DNA from: Primulina eburnea
Lineage: Eukaryota > Streptophyta > Magnoliopsida > Lamiales > Gesneriaceae
Reading direction: 5' to 3'
Assembly (NCBI RefSeq): GCF_022965805.1
Contig: NW_027331247.1
Location: 62,001-126,000, forward strand
DNA length: 64,000 nt
The position numbers and the translations under genes are program-made. Positions 46,761 to 59,305 of this stretch are shown piece after piece (within the stretch, counting starts at the first letter, position 1; each line of letters starts with the position of its first letter). The notes below the pieces were generated by a model. The model was not told the DNA's origin, did no database searches, and saw only the letters and a program-made list of their open reading frames with translations.

Positions 46761-46786
46761 CGTTACAGATCATAGCTAGGTATAAG

Positions 46787-47783
46787 TGTAAGGTCCAAAA
46801 TACGATAGCGTAATCCAACAACATGCAAATCTAGAAAAAATAAAAAAATACTTAATTAAATAATTTTAATTGCATTAATTAAATTTGTTAGGCATGTTTA
46901 CATGTTAAAAATATGAATTTCTATTAGAATGCATAAAAACAGTGTTTTAAGAGTTATTCGAGACGCGATCGAGGAACAGAGACCGTGGACCATAAAGGGA
47001 AATTATTTTTTATCAAATGATTATTTTTAATTATTTAATATATGGTATACTTTGTATGGGATTTTCGAAAATAGGGGCTTTTAAAGTTTTTTTTACAATC
47101 CGAGTCGTATTTTAAATCGGTAATCAGTTTTTGACGAAAATAATTGGGAACTCGACTAATATTTTAGAAAAAAATTTTAAACGAAATATTTTACCTACTT
47201 TATAATGAGCGTATTATACCAAAGTTATTGGGTTTAGCTTCCTACTCAATTATTAATATAAAAATCAAGGCTTCTAAACTCTAATTCTCAATCAGAAAAC
47301 ACACGCCTCACAACAAGAATTCTAGGGCACACCTCACGTTTTGAAGCACATTCATGTGAGTTTGAAGATTAAACGCAGCAAGATCTCATCCCTCGTCTAT
47401 CCGCCAACGTCCCTCGCGTCAAGGATTGTTTTTTATGCGTGCAACATGCAAAGGCATGCCTTAATCTTTCTTCACTCATCGTTCATATCATATTATGTGT
47501 ATTTATACATGATGGAATGAAAAATATGGTAGTCTTCCTTTTATTTTCATTTTTTTGAATCATACATGGAAAATCATTGTTTTTACTTGCATAATTCTTC
47601 ATGTTAATGATGTACAAAGGGGCTGCCATGATAGGGCCATTAGAAGAGATGCATTTCTGTAGGTTTAAGGGTCTTAAGATGCAAGAGGTAGGCCTATTAT
47701 GTTCATGAAAGAAGGGGCCGCACGATTTGGTGTTGGGGAAAACTAGGGCACGATTTTGGGATTATGAAAGTGTGCGGCCGCTA
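46787..47783 (+). mobile_element. Family-G LTR (LTR1), part 1 of 3
   Basis: Starts TGTAAGGTCC at 46787 and aligns with the start of the second LTR at 60461: both have TGTAAG(G/A)TC, ATGCAA(A)TCTAG, and later a GAGGAACAGAGACC / AAGGGGAACAGAAACC landmark. It is interrupted at 47783 by the CACTA element and resumes at 59306. No gag or pol adjoins it, so it is probably a solo LTR. Confidence 0.7.
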
Positions 47784-47794
47784 CACTACAAGAA

Positions 47795-48450
47795 AAAAGG
47801 CCAAAGACAACGGTGAAAAATCATTGTCGTCGGTATTGTAAAATTGTTTTTAAAGGCCCTGTTGTTAAAGAGTGCGATCAAAGACAACGGTGAAAAACCG
47901 TTGTCGTAGGTCTTGAAAAACCATGGTTAAAGTCCATGTGGTTAAAGGGTGCGGTCAAAGACAACGGTGAAAAACCGTTGTCATAGAGGACTAAAACAAC
48001 GGTGAAAAACTGTTGTCTTAGGTCTTATAAAACCATTGTCAAAGGTCCTGTGGTTAAAGAGTGCGCTCATAGACAACGTTGAAAAACCGTTGTCGTAGAC
48101 GTCTAAAGACAACAGTGAAAAATCGTTGTCATAGCACGAAAAAAAACGTTGTTAAAGGTCCCTATGGTTCGCTCGAAGACAACAGTGAAAAACCGTTGTC
48201 GTAGCTCTTAAAAACCGTTGTCTTATAGCAACGACAACGGTTTATAACTGTTTTATTTTATCGCATTCGACAACAATTTGTCAATGCTTTTAAACTGATG
48301 TCTTTCGCTACAATATACAACAGTTTTACAACATTTTAAATCTGTTGTTTTTGAGTTTGATTTACATCATTTTAAAACTGTTGTCATATATATAATCATT
48401 TTACCAAACCGTTGTAAAATCATTTTAAACTGTTGTCTTATACGTATAAT
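47795..48450. repeat. Left subterminal repeats of the CACTA element
   Basis: More than a dozen copies of (A)AGACAACGGTGAAAAA and CCGTTGTC(G/T)TAG in alternating orientation, fading into weaker CTGTTGTC copies after 48240. In En/Spm elements such arrays bind the TnpA-type protein. Confidence 0.88.
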
Positions 48451-49322
48451 CATTTTAACCTTGTATAAAATCAATTCAAACGTCAACATATATACTTGAT
48501 CAAGAACTAGATGCATACAACATAAATATGTCATTCATAGACTTGTAATCTACCAAACCAACAATTAAAAAAAAGTATGTAACCATATTCCAAAAAATAG
48601 TCAAGTTCACAAAATAAAAATACCCTAAAACCAAGACTTGCACATGCATATCACTCCAAAATATATTTTGTAGTTTGTTGGAATGAATTTCTCTGCTGGT
48701 GCATCTTCCAAAACATCATTACAGTGCCTGGGAAAATAAAAACCACATAATTTTAATGGTTTGATTAAAATCTAGAACAAAAAATGGTTTAAAATACTTT
48801 AAAACAGACCTCATGGCCTAGAAAAATTTTGGCATAACCTCCCCGCAAGTAGGACATACCAGAAAATTTTAAAACACACAACAACAATATATATTCGAAA
48901 AAATTTAAATACGACCATACACCACAGCTATCACCTACAGCCAGACCATACAACACACCTATCACCTATAATTATCGCACTCTTTCAATATATCCCGAAA
49001 GCAATGAAGAGATCCACAGGTCATGAACCAACAAACGTGCAACAAAAAAAATCACATGTCAATCCAGTATCATTTGTATTGTAGGTCCACAAACTGAAAG
49101 GAAAATGCAAGAAACCAAAATAATCACTTTTGAAATACACAGAGAATATGTTATAAAAATCTTAAAGTAGAAACAAGAATTTCACCCAACTTAGAAGCTA
49201 AATAATGTGAAAAATGACTATTTCTGAAATAGCCCATAAACATGTTAAAAAATATAACATTAAAGTAAAAATCCGTTCAATATGAGCTGTATTTTTTCAA
49301 ATAAGATGAAATCATGTCCTAC
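48451..49322. other. CACTA non-coding sequence
   Basis: AT-rich and without supported frames; probably the 3' untranslated region and downstream sequence of the minus-strand gene that ends at 49323. Confidence 0.45.
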
Positions 49323-52300
49323 CTATTCATAAATATGATCCTGTATGCATTCGGCCAGCTCGGTGCGCACCTCATCAATTTCTTCCATAGAATACTCCGT
49401 TTTTGTGAACTATGAACACACACAAAAATTATATTAGTAAAAAAACACAACTTAATGAATTTTCAAAATGATAAGTAGATAGATAACTTGTAATTATTTT
49501 AGATAAGCAAGATAATATTACTATCGATGTTAGTGAATCCCCCTCAAGAGTTGCAACTTCTTCAGTAATCTGCATCATGAATCTCATCACGTAATAACCA
49601 CATTGTTTCGCATCCGGTTTCTTAGGAGCCTTTAAAAAATGTCAAATTGTTAATGAGAAATACACATACCTTTATGACTTCCCATTGTACACGCTTTCTT
49701 CCTTCCCTTCCCTTAGTTGAGTTAAACAATGTCAACGCCCTTCATTAATATTGAACATAGTTGATATATGAGTGTATTTTCATTAAATGAAATGGATCAT
49801 TAAAATGGAATATGAACTCACATTTCCACAACATATTTCCAATCCTCATTGCGAATGCGATGACTTAGGGAATCCACCAAATAAACAATCTCATTATAAG
49901 GCTCGATGACAGTGAGAGTCCAATGAAAACTAAACACAAACAAAATAAGTGTATGCAAGTCACTAAAAAAACAATTGAAAATTATATTAGGATCTTACTT
50001 ACCCACAACAACTCAGAACCAAAACCAATTGATCCATTGCTACACCACTTAGCCTATCCGCTAAAGAACTCGCCCTCTTGTTCAACCTTTCAGTTTTACC
50101 TGTTTTGTCGTGTGTGTTTTTTTTTTCAAATTTGGGATGCTGTGTTGATTAACAAATCTAAATTTGTCAATCTTGTTTTCTCTCACCATATTTTTATAAA
50201 GATGACTGTCATTTCAAGTAAAAGAAAATCAAAACTACACTACATACTAAACTAACAAATTATATGCATCTTATATAATAATATAAGAAAAGAACAAACA
50301 AACTTTAAGTTAATCGAATACTTACCAAATGTAGACGACTACACAATTTCCTGAAATTGGCTCCAAGTGATACAAAGGACTGATGTCCTCAAAGTGCAAG
50401 TTAACTTCATAATCATCTGCAAATACTTCATGATCTAAAAGAAATGCTAATTTCCTTCCATTTTCAAGGGCTCTCTTACAATAACAATACACCATGCGAA
50501 CTGCTCTTTGCACATTTGATGACAAAGTCTGGTTTCTTTCGACACTGACAGTTTTGTCCCTATGACGCTTCTGATAATTGTATTCTGAACATGTTAGGTG
50601 CAATACTAGAGAATTGGACAGACATTTACTTCGAAATATAAGCATACGTGTACCTATTGTCGTAGCATTATCAAATGATTTGGCCAAGGCACATGTGTTC
50701 CTACGGCATCACCAAAATTTTCACATTCATTGGGAATCGGACTGGAAAAAGTGCTGATTTTTGCATTGCTTCATCAATGGATACACGCATACAATTTTGA
50801 GGTAATGAAACACCATGAAGCAAGTTATTAACTCCATTGACCTCAATAACTGTTCCATATGCAACAATGTCTGTGCTAGAATCCAATGTCAAAATAACAG
50901 GTTCCCCCTAACAGACAAATAGTTATGTCAATGAATTGTACAAAATCTTTAGTTAAAAAATATAAAGTACTATATAACCACAACAAATAATATACCTGTA
51001 AAGCAACAGATTTTTCCACAACTTTCATTTCAACATCATTCAAATCTTCATAACTGGGGAAAAACTTGTCGATTTTCATTTCACTTTCATTCACTTGATG
51101 CAATTTTACCGAGCAACTTCCTTTGTCATCAATCTCACTGTCCCATGCACCTTTTTTGTAGACAATTGCTTCAAGTTTTTGAATGTGTGTATCTTGCTCT
51201 TGAATTAATTTTCTAGCCACTATCAACTATTTTTTTTGCTCAATCATTAGCTCTCTGTTAACATCCTCAGTCTTCCAAATTCTACCAACATTGAAATATA
51301 ATGTTGGAGTGATGTGACCTCCAACAGCTCTCACACATCCACCATGTTCATCTGAATTGACTGCACTGTCCCATGCACCCTTTTTGTAGACAATTGCTTC
51401 AAGTTTTTGAATGCGTGTATCTTGCTCTTGAATTAATTTTGTAGCCTCTATCAACTCCTTTTTTTGCTCAATCATTAGCTCTCTGTTAACATCCTCTTCC
51501 AAATTCTACCAACATTGAAATATAATGTTGGAGTGATGTGACCTCCAACAGCTCTCACACATCCACCATGTTCATCTGAATTGACTGCACTGTCCCATGC
51601 ACCCTTTTTGTAGACAATTGCTTCAAGTTTTTGAATGCGTGTATCTTGCTCTTGAATTAATTTTCTATCCTCTATCAACTCTTTTTTTTGCTCAATCATT
51701 AGCTCTCTGTTAACATCCTCAGTCTTCCAAATTCTACCAACATTGAAATATAATGTTGGAGGGATGTGACCTCCAACAGCTCTCACACATCCACCATGTT
51801 CATCTGAATTGACTACATTCGTGAGAATATCCTTTTTTGTCCCTTTTATTTCAAGTTACCCCCACGCTTTTGTTGTATGTAATCATCCTGTCATCCACTT
51901 GAAAATATTAATTACTTCAAAAGGTTTCATTAAAATAAAATAATTGATTTTTATGTATAGTTTGATTACAATCTTTTCTACTGTTATTTGCAAACTCCTG
52001 GCCATCAAAATCCCCTTCTATATTCACTCGCCCTTTTTTCCAAATAATAGCTCTATTGATATCATCATCGTCACACAATTCACTTTCCTACATACAAGAA
52101 CAATCAAATGATGTTTGTCAAATAGGTTAAATTTGAGAAAAAAAAAAAAGCAAATGCAATGATATATATCACATGCTAGGAAAAAAAACAGTCACCCATG
52201 TTACAAGTATTCATGCGAAGGAAAGAAACAGTCACTGCTTGGACGGCACAAATGTTGAAATATACTTACTATTTCTTCAGCAAATCGTGCATATCCCTTA

Positions 52301-53100
52301 CTTGCAAGGCGATGAGGGTATATATTCTTCTTCCTTCTTTCCTTCTGTTGATCACTTAGTTCCTAGTCAAGTGAAGAATGACACATATCAAATTTTTTTT
52401 AATTGGTCAAATACTTCATGGTTGATTTATTTTCAAAAAACAAAAAAAAGATACTTCCAATGAATTTATCAGACATGCGAGTCATGACAAAAAAAATCCA
52501 GTCATCTCGTGCAATACCATAGCCAGTAGGTGGTTGCTCCTCTGGTTTATCAACCTAGTTTGAAATGAATGTTTGAGTGAGATGTGCTTTAAATTGACGC
52601 CACTTATTATTTTCCGAACTTAAACATCCCTTTTTCCAGCTTGGGGGAACATCAAAGGTCAACTGTAAACTTCAAAATTGGAAATACATTAAAAAGAATG
52701 ACATAACATAAGTTCTATATAAACAATATGAATATTAATTGAGAAAAAACAATAGAACTTACATTAACAGATTCCCATATCAATTCTTTCACTTCACTTG
52801 GAACTTGCTTCCATGTCTTGTAATTTATCTTAACTTTTTCTCGAGCAAGCACACCAATATAACTCTTCATTTCAGCAGCAGCTTCTCCTACTGGTTGTCC
52901 AAGTAGATTGAATCTTACCTCCTTTCGAATTCCCTGAACCCTCTGCCTACAAAGCTTATCTAGATGTGTACAACCTCTAGATGTTCTTGTAGTTTCAGTG
53001 TCTGTAGATCCCAACATTTCCTTTCCATCAAAACTCTTGTTAGTAGAAGTAGATGCAATTTTTCCTTTGCCCTTCCCAATCAATGCAGGCTGTCCTATAC
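49323..53100 (-). CDS. CACTA gene 2: Transposase_24-like, DUF8039-like and Ulp1-like protease parts (spliced)
   Basis: A multi-exon gene read in pieces. First exon area 53083-52740: a Transposase_24-like domain (IRKEVRFNLLGQPVGEAAAEM...SYIGVLAREKVKI). 52680-52450: DVPPSWKKGCL..ENNKWR and IARDDWIFFVMTRMSDKF. ~52360-52265: KERRKKNIYPHRLASKGYA. 51830-51110: a repeated ~76-residue unit. 50892-50701: DUF8039-like (VAYGTV..VNGVNNLLHGVSLP). 50687-50322: pre-protease segment. 49930-49325: Ulp1/C48-type cysteine protease with the expected residues His (FHWTL, codon at 49923-49925), Asp (LVDSL), and Gln-Cys (KQCGYYVM), ending VRTELAECIQDHIYE. Ulp1 enzymes cleave SUMO; what these transposon versions cleave is unknown. 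Exon ends are approximate. A 4-bp deletion in the repeat array probably shifts the frame. Confidence 0.7.
51127..51830 (-). repeat. Coding tandem repeat, 228-bp (76-codon) unit
   Basis: CTCTCTGTTAACATCCTC recurs at 51251, 51479 and 51703, spacings of 228 and 224. The 228-bp unit encodes about 76 residues including GGHITPTLYFNVGRIWK, ELMIEQKKELIE and RIQKLEAIVYKKGAWDS, a helical/coiled-coil unit. The middle unit lacks AGTC after CATCCTC, a 4-bp deletion that breaks the frame. Two full units and partial ones at each side are present. Confidence 0.9.
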
Positions 53101-53389
53101 CTTGCTCGATTCATGAATTGTATCATCTTCATGAGACCCAATTTTAAAATTTCTAAAGAATGTCAAAGTCCAGATTTAACCTGTTCAACAAAAAAATGAA
53201 AAAAAAACATATCAATATAGAAATAAATACACAATATATACAACAAAAAATAGGATAAGAAATTCATCTTCAATAGAAATCCAACATATACAAAGATAAA
53301 TAAAAGTATAACTTCAATATTGTCTACAAACTCCTATTCAAAATAAAAATACATATCGATATTGTCTACCAAAAGTAAAATATCTTTGG

Positions 53390-56300
53390 TTAAACATTGT
53401 TGACCCAAGTCCCATCAGAATCTTCACGAAGGCATGATGGTTCATTGTCATGTGCTCCATCAACACCCATTGATTGTAACCGTCTAGTAAAAGATTGATA
53501 GTGAATCAAAGTGTCTTCCAATTCATCACCATTAACGTGTTCAAATGACTCCCTAGTAGGAGTTGCATGTATAATACTCCATTCAGGATCTTCAATGTAA
53601 AATACTTGCTTTACTTGACTTCCCAAGATAAAAGAGTCGGATTTGAATCCAATTCTTCTCAAATTTACCAATGTGAAACCAAGATCATCTACTTTAATAC
53701 CATTATTATTCTCCACCCAATTACATTTGAACATTGGAATTTGAAATTTGTGGTAATCGAGTTCCTATATTTCCTCAATAACTCCATAAAAAACCATGTC
53801 TGAAACAATTGGGTTTTTATCCTTTGCACTGGCAACTTGCATTGTCTTCGCGAAGAAGCTTACTCCAGAGTTTTGAGTAACTCGTATATCATCATGTTCT
53901 TTTGTAGCATATATATGTAACCCCATCAATCAGATAACTAGAATACTTTAACACTTTGTTGCTAGGTCTGCACGCCATCCACTTCAATATTTCTGATATT
54001 TGATGGGTGAAATGGTCAACTAAATGTGCAACCTATATTTCACAATGCCAAAAATTTAGATTTTACGTAAGATACCAAGAGTTGTATGTACATGTTAATA
54101 TCAAGTATTTTGGAACTTACAGTATCTCGCAACCAGTTAGTAAACGTTCGGTTATGCTCATCTTGTAACAACTTTTTGGACTTGGCTTTATGAGGAAATA
54201 TTTATTTTAAATCCACCATGTGTTCTCTAATGAAATAAATTCTAATAGATAAACCAATAGAATTTATGCAAAGTTCATGAAAGAATTGATAGGCTGGAGA
54301 TCTTACTCGACATAAGGATCAATCTCAACATCATTTGTCAATACATAACGATTTGCTTGTTGCAGCTCATCATGACTAGTGGAGTGCACAACTGCTCCCG
54401 ATAAAGGCGTAGTAAGTTCTATTTCTCGAAGCCTTGATGGTATCCCAATTGTGTGGTTATTAGATAGATGATCTGAGCAAAATTCAACAGCCTCTTCAGC
54501 AATGTAACATTCGGCTATACACCCTTCAGGCTGATTGCAATTGCGCACATAACCTTTCAAAATCTTCATTTTCAAATGGGTACATGTGCCTATACCAAAC
54601 TGGTCCACACAATTTGACCTCCCGCACAAGATGAACAGTTAAATGAATCATTATGTCAAAAAATGAAGGGGGAAAGTACTTTTCAAGTGAACACAATATC
54701 AACACAATCTCTCTTTGTAAGTCATCCAACTTTAAGACGTCTATCACTTTACTATATAACACATTGAAGAAGAAAACAGCCGGGTGATAGTATCTCTGAC
54801 ATGTTTTGGCAAGATACCACGAATGGCCAATGTAGGCAATTGTTGCATTAAAGTGTGATAGTCGTGTGACTTCAGGCCAACAAGTTTCGTACCTTTACTC
54901 CCGACAAAGAATTGCAAATACTTTTTTTCTCATCCTTACTTAGTGTGTAACATGCTGCTGGCAAAAACGTTTTCTTCTCCCCAATCTTTGGTGCCAATTC
55001 AGTCCTTAAATTCATTTCCAAAATATCTAATCTTGCTGCTACTCCATCCTTTGTTTTTCCTAGAACGTCAAGTAACGTACCAATGAGACTTTCACAAACA
55101 TTTTTTTCAATATGCATCACATCAAGAACATGTCGAACATGTAGATCTTTCCAATACTCAAGTTCAAAGAATATTGATTTCTTTTTCCAGCATGTTATCC
55201 CGTCATCGTTCTTTGACTGAAGCTTTCCGCTGAATTTTCCACAATGATAATTAATTCTTTGAACTCTTTCTAAAATTTCATTGCCATTCAATGGTTTTGG
55301 TGCGAGGTTAAATTCTTGCTTCATATTAAATACCTTCTTTTGTCTTCGATAAGGATGACTTAAAGGTAGAAACTTTCTATGACCTGTATATGAAATTTTT
55401 CTACAATGTTTCAACCTTGTCGAATATGTTTCTTCTGCACAAATAGTACATGCATGATATCTTTTCACAACACATCCTGAAATGTTCCCATATGCATGAA
55501 AATCATTGATTGTCCATAGTAGAACAGCTCTAAGAGAGAAAATTTCTTTTCGATATGCATCATATGCTTCAACACCTTTATCCCATAAGCATTTTAAGTC
55601 GTCAATAAGAGGTGCTAAGTAAACATCAATATCATTACCCGGCTGTCTAGGTCCAGATATCAACAAAGTGAGCATCACAAATTTTCTCTTCATACACAAC
55701 CATGGTGAAAGATTGTATGTGATAATTAAAACAGGCCAACAACTATATGCAGAACTCATCAAACTATGAGGATTGATCCCGTCTGCTGATATAGCCAATC
55801 TAAGATTTCGTGGCTCATAAGCAAAATCTAACCACATGCGATCAACTAATTTCCAAGAGGGCGAACCAGCTGGATGACGCAAGTATCCATCACGAATTCT
55901 TTTATCAGCATGCCAAGTTAACTCCTTGGATAACGCTTTATTCCGAAACAATCTTTGAAATCTTTGAATAGGTGAGAAATACCACAAGACCTTTGCAGGA
56001 ATTCCTTCATTTACCTTCGATTTGTTGCCTAACTTCCACCTTGACGTCCCACAAGTAGGGAAATTTGCAAAATCTTCGTACTCCTTTCGGTATAAGATAC
56101 AATCATTAGGACAAGGATGAATTTTCACATAGTTCATCCCTAATGTGCGTAAGCTTTTCTTTGCATCATACAAATATGAAGGCAATTCATTGTGATCTGG
56201 AAGTATTTCTCCAAAAAAATAAGTAGATCAGTGAAACTTTTATCACTCCAACTATATTTTTCCTTCAAGTTAAATAATTTCACAACTGTAGATAACTTTG

Positions 56301-56711
56301 TGAATTTAGCACATCCAGGATATAAAGGTTTATCTGCATCTTCAAGTAGCTTATCGAATTGTCTTGGATTCTCAGCAAAACTTTCATATACACAATGCAC
56401 AATATCTATAGGTTCCTCACTAAATGATTTGTGTTCATCTTGTCCTACTCGATCATTATCATTCATTGAGTTCTCTTTCGTAGATCTTTCCCCATGCCAT
56501 ATCCATGTATGTTATGTCAAATCAATACCATTACAATACAAACATGCCCTGATAGTTTCAACATTTTTCTTCCTTAGATTAGCACATCTTGCACATGGAC
56601 AAGGTATTGCATCAGAATAGGGAGCATTTTTAGTGAAAACTACCAGAAAGACTCAACTCCAACATCAAATTCATGTGATAGCCTATCTTTTGACATCCAT
56701 TCTTTGTCCAT
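53390..56711 (-). pseudogene. CACTA gene 1: TnpD/tnp2-type transposase, multiply frameshifted
   Basis: Starts at the ATG at 56711 (MDKEWMSKDRLSHEF), as in plant En/Spm TnpD proteins. In order: an N-terminal Cys-rich segment (CPCARCANLRKK), a W.WHGE motif near 56500, the tnp2 transposase core (56185-54872: ISADGINPHSL, ISGPRQPGNDIDVYL, INDFHAYGNISGC), a DUF4218-type region (PPSFFDIMIHLTVHLVRE; KGYVRNCNQPEGCI) and a DUF4216-type C terminus (53734-53390) ending DGTWVNN. Breaks: a frame change after ~56650, an in-frame stop near 56518, a one-base change in a T-run near 56214, and frame changes near 54910, 54790 and 54570. It is a dead copy of a ~1000-residue protein. Confidence 0.9.
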
Positions 56712-56800
56712 TGTTGGTAAAACTACTCAGCTAACAATGAGCCCAAACCCTTCAAAACAATTTTAAATAATATAAAAAAATCTTTTATTGATAGCCTATC

Positions 56801-56805
<5 letters not shown>

Positions 56806-56855
<50 letters not shown>

Positions 56856-56860
56856 TGTAT
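56806..56860. repeat. (AT)n/(CA)n microsatellite
   Basis: About 42 bases of alternating AT followed by a short CA run, just upstream of the transposase gene start. Confidence 0.9.
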
Positions 56861-57596
56861 ACATAAATAGAAGTCATGTAGCTACTCCTTACCCGAAGTA
56901 GGCTAGTAAGACTCCTGAAAACTTCCCAGATCAGCATACACCTAAAGGCGTTGGAAGTAGTTCACATTCTTCCAAGACATGCAACAAGTACATTTTCTCA
57001 CAATTGTAAAACATTCTCTCCATCTAATCTACATTACACAAAAGAACCACATTAATCATTTCTACTTCAAATACAAACCATTTTCATTCAATGACAAGCA
57101 ACAACCACAAATAAAATAAGTTGCACCGATGACAACATTTGTACTAACTTTACTTTAAGAATTAAAAGGAAAATCACACACAGGTTCCCAACCATTCAAA
57201 ACTTTCAAGGAGAAACATAATTGATAATAAAATCAAGCATCTGCACTGAATTATCTCATGGAAGTCCTTGAATTCCCTAGAATCCCCAAATGGATAGGCA
57301 CCAACAAGCATTACATATAATGTCACTCCGCTCATGTCGGCACCTAGACTAGACTAGACTACATTATTGACCTGACCCTTCGGCCAACAAATGATATTTA
57401 ATTCATTTACTTTATTCAACTTTGAGCTCCTCGAACCCTTATTTCTTTTAGGATTAAATTATTATTACTTTATTTCATTTTTATTTTTACATAAGTTTGT
57501 TTAATTGGAGAAGTAAACAGACTACTAAAATATTTTTGTTAAAAAATATATTGTTTAATTACATGAACTCCAACTAATATCTGAGATTTGGATCAG
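56861..57596. other. CACTA interior without recognised gene
   Basis: No frame is supported. The right part, ending TTTGGATCAG, is probably intron sequence of the captured kinase gene. Confidence 0.4.
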
Positions 57597-58432
57597 GTAT
57601 TGATGGAACGAGAGGTTCAGTACTCTCATGGGCAGTAAGATTTAAAATAGCTTTTGGAATCGCTGAAGCACTAAATTACTCGCACAACAAATGTCAAAGT
57701 CTCGTTATTCACAAAGATGTTAAATCATCAAATATCCTTCTCACCGAAGAATTAGAACCACAGGTACTCCGGCATAAATTGGTGTAGAAAACTTTTCATT
57801 TTTACAAGTAATTAAAAAGTTAATTAGTTCCAATGAGATTTCTTACTGAAATTTTTTACACCGGCATAACTTGGTGTAGATGTCTTACTGAAATTTGCTC
57901 TCTTTTTAAGTTTTTCTAGGCATTATACTAAACAGCTTTTCGCTTTTAGGCAAAACCCAAACTAGAAAATGGCGATTTCAACAGCATATTGGACCCAAAT
58001 TTGGCTGGCAATATAAATGAGATTCAAATGCAAAGAATGGCTCTGGCAGCAACCTTATGCCTAACTCAAGCAGCACGCCTGTGTCCCAAAATGTGTCAAG
58101 ACATCAGGTGTGGTACTCTTTGGCATCTCTACCATCAGGTGCAGATCCATGGGAGGGAAAAAACCCTCTTCAAATAATAAAATTTTTAATTCAATGTTGA
58201 GATTTTTTAAAATGTAAATCATTCTCAGATCAGTTTTCTGTCTCCATGTTGCCGCCAGCACCAGAATTTTTGGATCCGTTGTTGGTTACCAGTCAGTCTT
58301 AAGATTATTGTCCTTATTCTTTGTTGACTATTTCAGATACTAAAGATCCTCAAAGGAGAAGAAGAATGTATGAACGAGATAAAACTGAACGATTATTCGA
58401 AAAATCAATATGAACAGGCTAAGACTTTATGA
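57597..58432 (+). pseudogene. Captured receptor-like cytoplasmic kinase fragment (RLCK-VI-like)
   Basis: Three exon-like blocks of a host Ser/Thr kinase, opposite in strand to the transposon genes. Block 1 (~57597-57763) reads LSWAVRFKIAFGIAEALNY, then the catalytic-loop region VIHKDVKSSNILL with HRD changed to HKD; it ends ...EPQ exactly before GT (57764), a known intron position in this family. Block 2 (57950-58110, after TTTTAG) reads NGDFNSILDPNLAGN and QMQRMALAATLCLTQAARL. Block 3 (58337-58432, after TTTCAG) reads ILKILKGEEE and ends at a TGA. The exon(s) with the DFG and APE motifs between blocks 1 and 2 are missing, so no active kinase is possible. Retained introns show capture at the DNA level. 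Confidence 0.85.
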
Positions 58433-59089
58433 ATCAACATATATGTGTATTGACTGTGAATGTATATACAATAACACAATTTAAGGAAAACAATTGATAT
58501 TTTAAGCAACTATGTTATTCCTGGGAGAAGAGCAAGGAGGTGTGAGAAAGCTCATACAATATACAAAATTCATACGCTTCAGGGAGAGCATATTATCGAT
58601 AAAATAAAATTTTAAAAAGCATACTCATAACATAAATTCACACTCTTCGCCCTGTTCTTATCCAGTGCCAGATTCGGCAGCTACTTAAAACTACTATAAT
58701 ACATCTCAAACAACCTCAAATGACCCAAATAATCGAGTTAAATTCTTACCCTAACGGATGACAAATCGCGCGCAGAATAGGATTAAGATTCACGACCTTG
58801 CCTTGCTCAAAACTCCCGATTAAAGTTGCAATGAAGGTCGACCGGACCTGGGCTACCTTTGCGGTTCCTCGGTGACGGTGAACAACGGGCGGCGGCTTTG
58901 ATTCGGCTATGAAAAAGGAAGGCGACGGGAGAGGGTTTGGTGTGTGTGTGTGTGTTTTGTAGCGACTTCGATATATCGATCTGTTTTTATTATTAATTAA
59001 GTGTAAATTTAAATTGTGTGATGCGAGAAGTACTGTGTGGGGGATAAGTTGGGGTTTTGAAAACTGTTGTCTTTGTACCCAAAAACACG
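58433..59089. other. CACTA interior, GC-richer block near right end
   Basis: 58740-58930 is GC-richer than its surroundings. Read on the minus strand it could be the first, untranslated exon and promoter area of the transposon genes, but no motif proves this. Confidence 0.35.
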
Positions 59090-59280
59090 CTCATAGACAA
59101 CGGTTTACTAAAAACGGTTTTAGTAAACCGTTGTTGTTGACTCATAAAGACAACGGTTTCTAAATAACTGTTGTCTTTGACAAAGAAAAATTTCACAAAG
59201 ACAACGGTTTTCTTTAAAACCGTTGTTAAAAGGAAAAAGACAACAGTGTCTGATAAAACCGTTGTCTTTTGAGTGTTGTA
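59090..59280. repeat. Right subterminal repeats of the CACTA element
   Basis: Alternating AGACAACGGTTT and (A)AACCGTTGT copies, the counterpart of the array at the left end. Confidence 0.88.
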
Positions 59281-59305
59281 AAATGTTGAATTTCAGGTAG
59301 TGCTA

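Larger units (their letters stand above)
47784..59302 (-). mobile_element. 11.5-kb CACTA (En/Spm) transposon with gene cargo
   Basis: Left end CACTACAAGAAAAAAGG, right end ...TTTCAGGTAGTG (complement CACTACCTGAAA), flanked by the perfect 3-bp TSD CTA (47781-47783, 59303-59305). Both subterminal regions are packed with inverted and direct copies of AGACAACGGT/ACCGTTGTC. Inside are a TnpD-type transposase pseudogene (56711-53390), a second transposon gene with a Ulp1-like protease (53100-49323), both on the minus strand, and on the plus strand pieces of a captured host kinase gene (57597-58432). The transposase is decayed, so the copy could move only with help from another element. Confidence 0.95.

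Noticed and set aside
47795..48450. Regularly spaced short repeats that look CRISPR-like
   Set aside because: They alternate in orientation and lie at both ends of a CACTA element with matching TIRs and TSD; this is a plant nuclear sequence.
57597..58432. Functional kinase gene
   Set aside because: The exon(s) with DFG and APE motifs are missing, HRD is changed, and the fragment lies inside a transposon.
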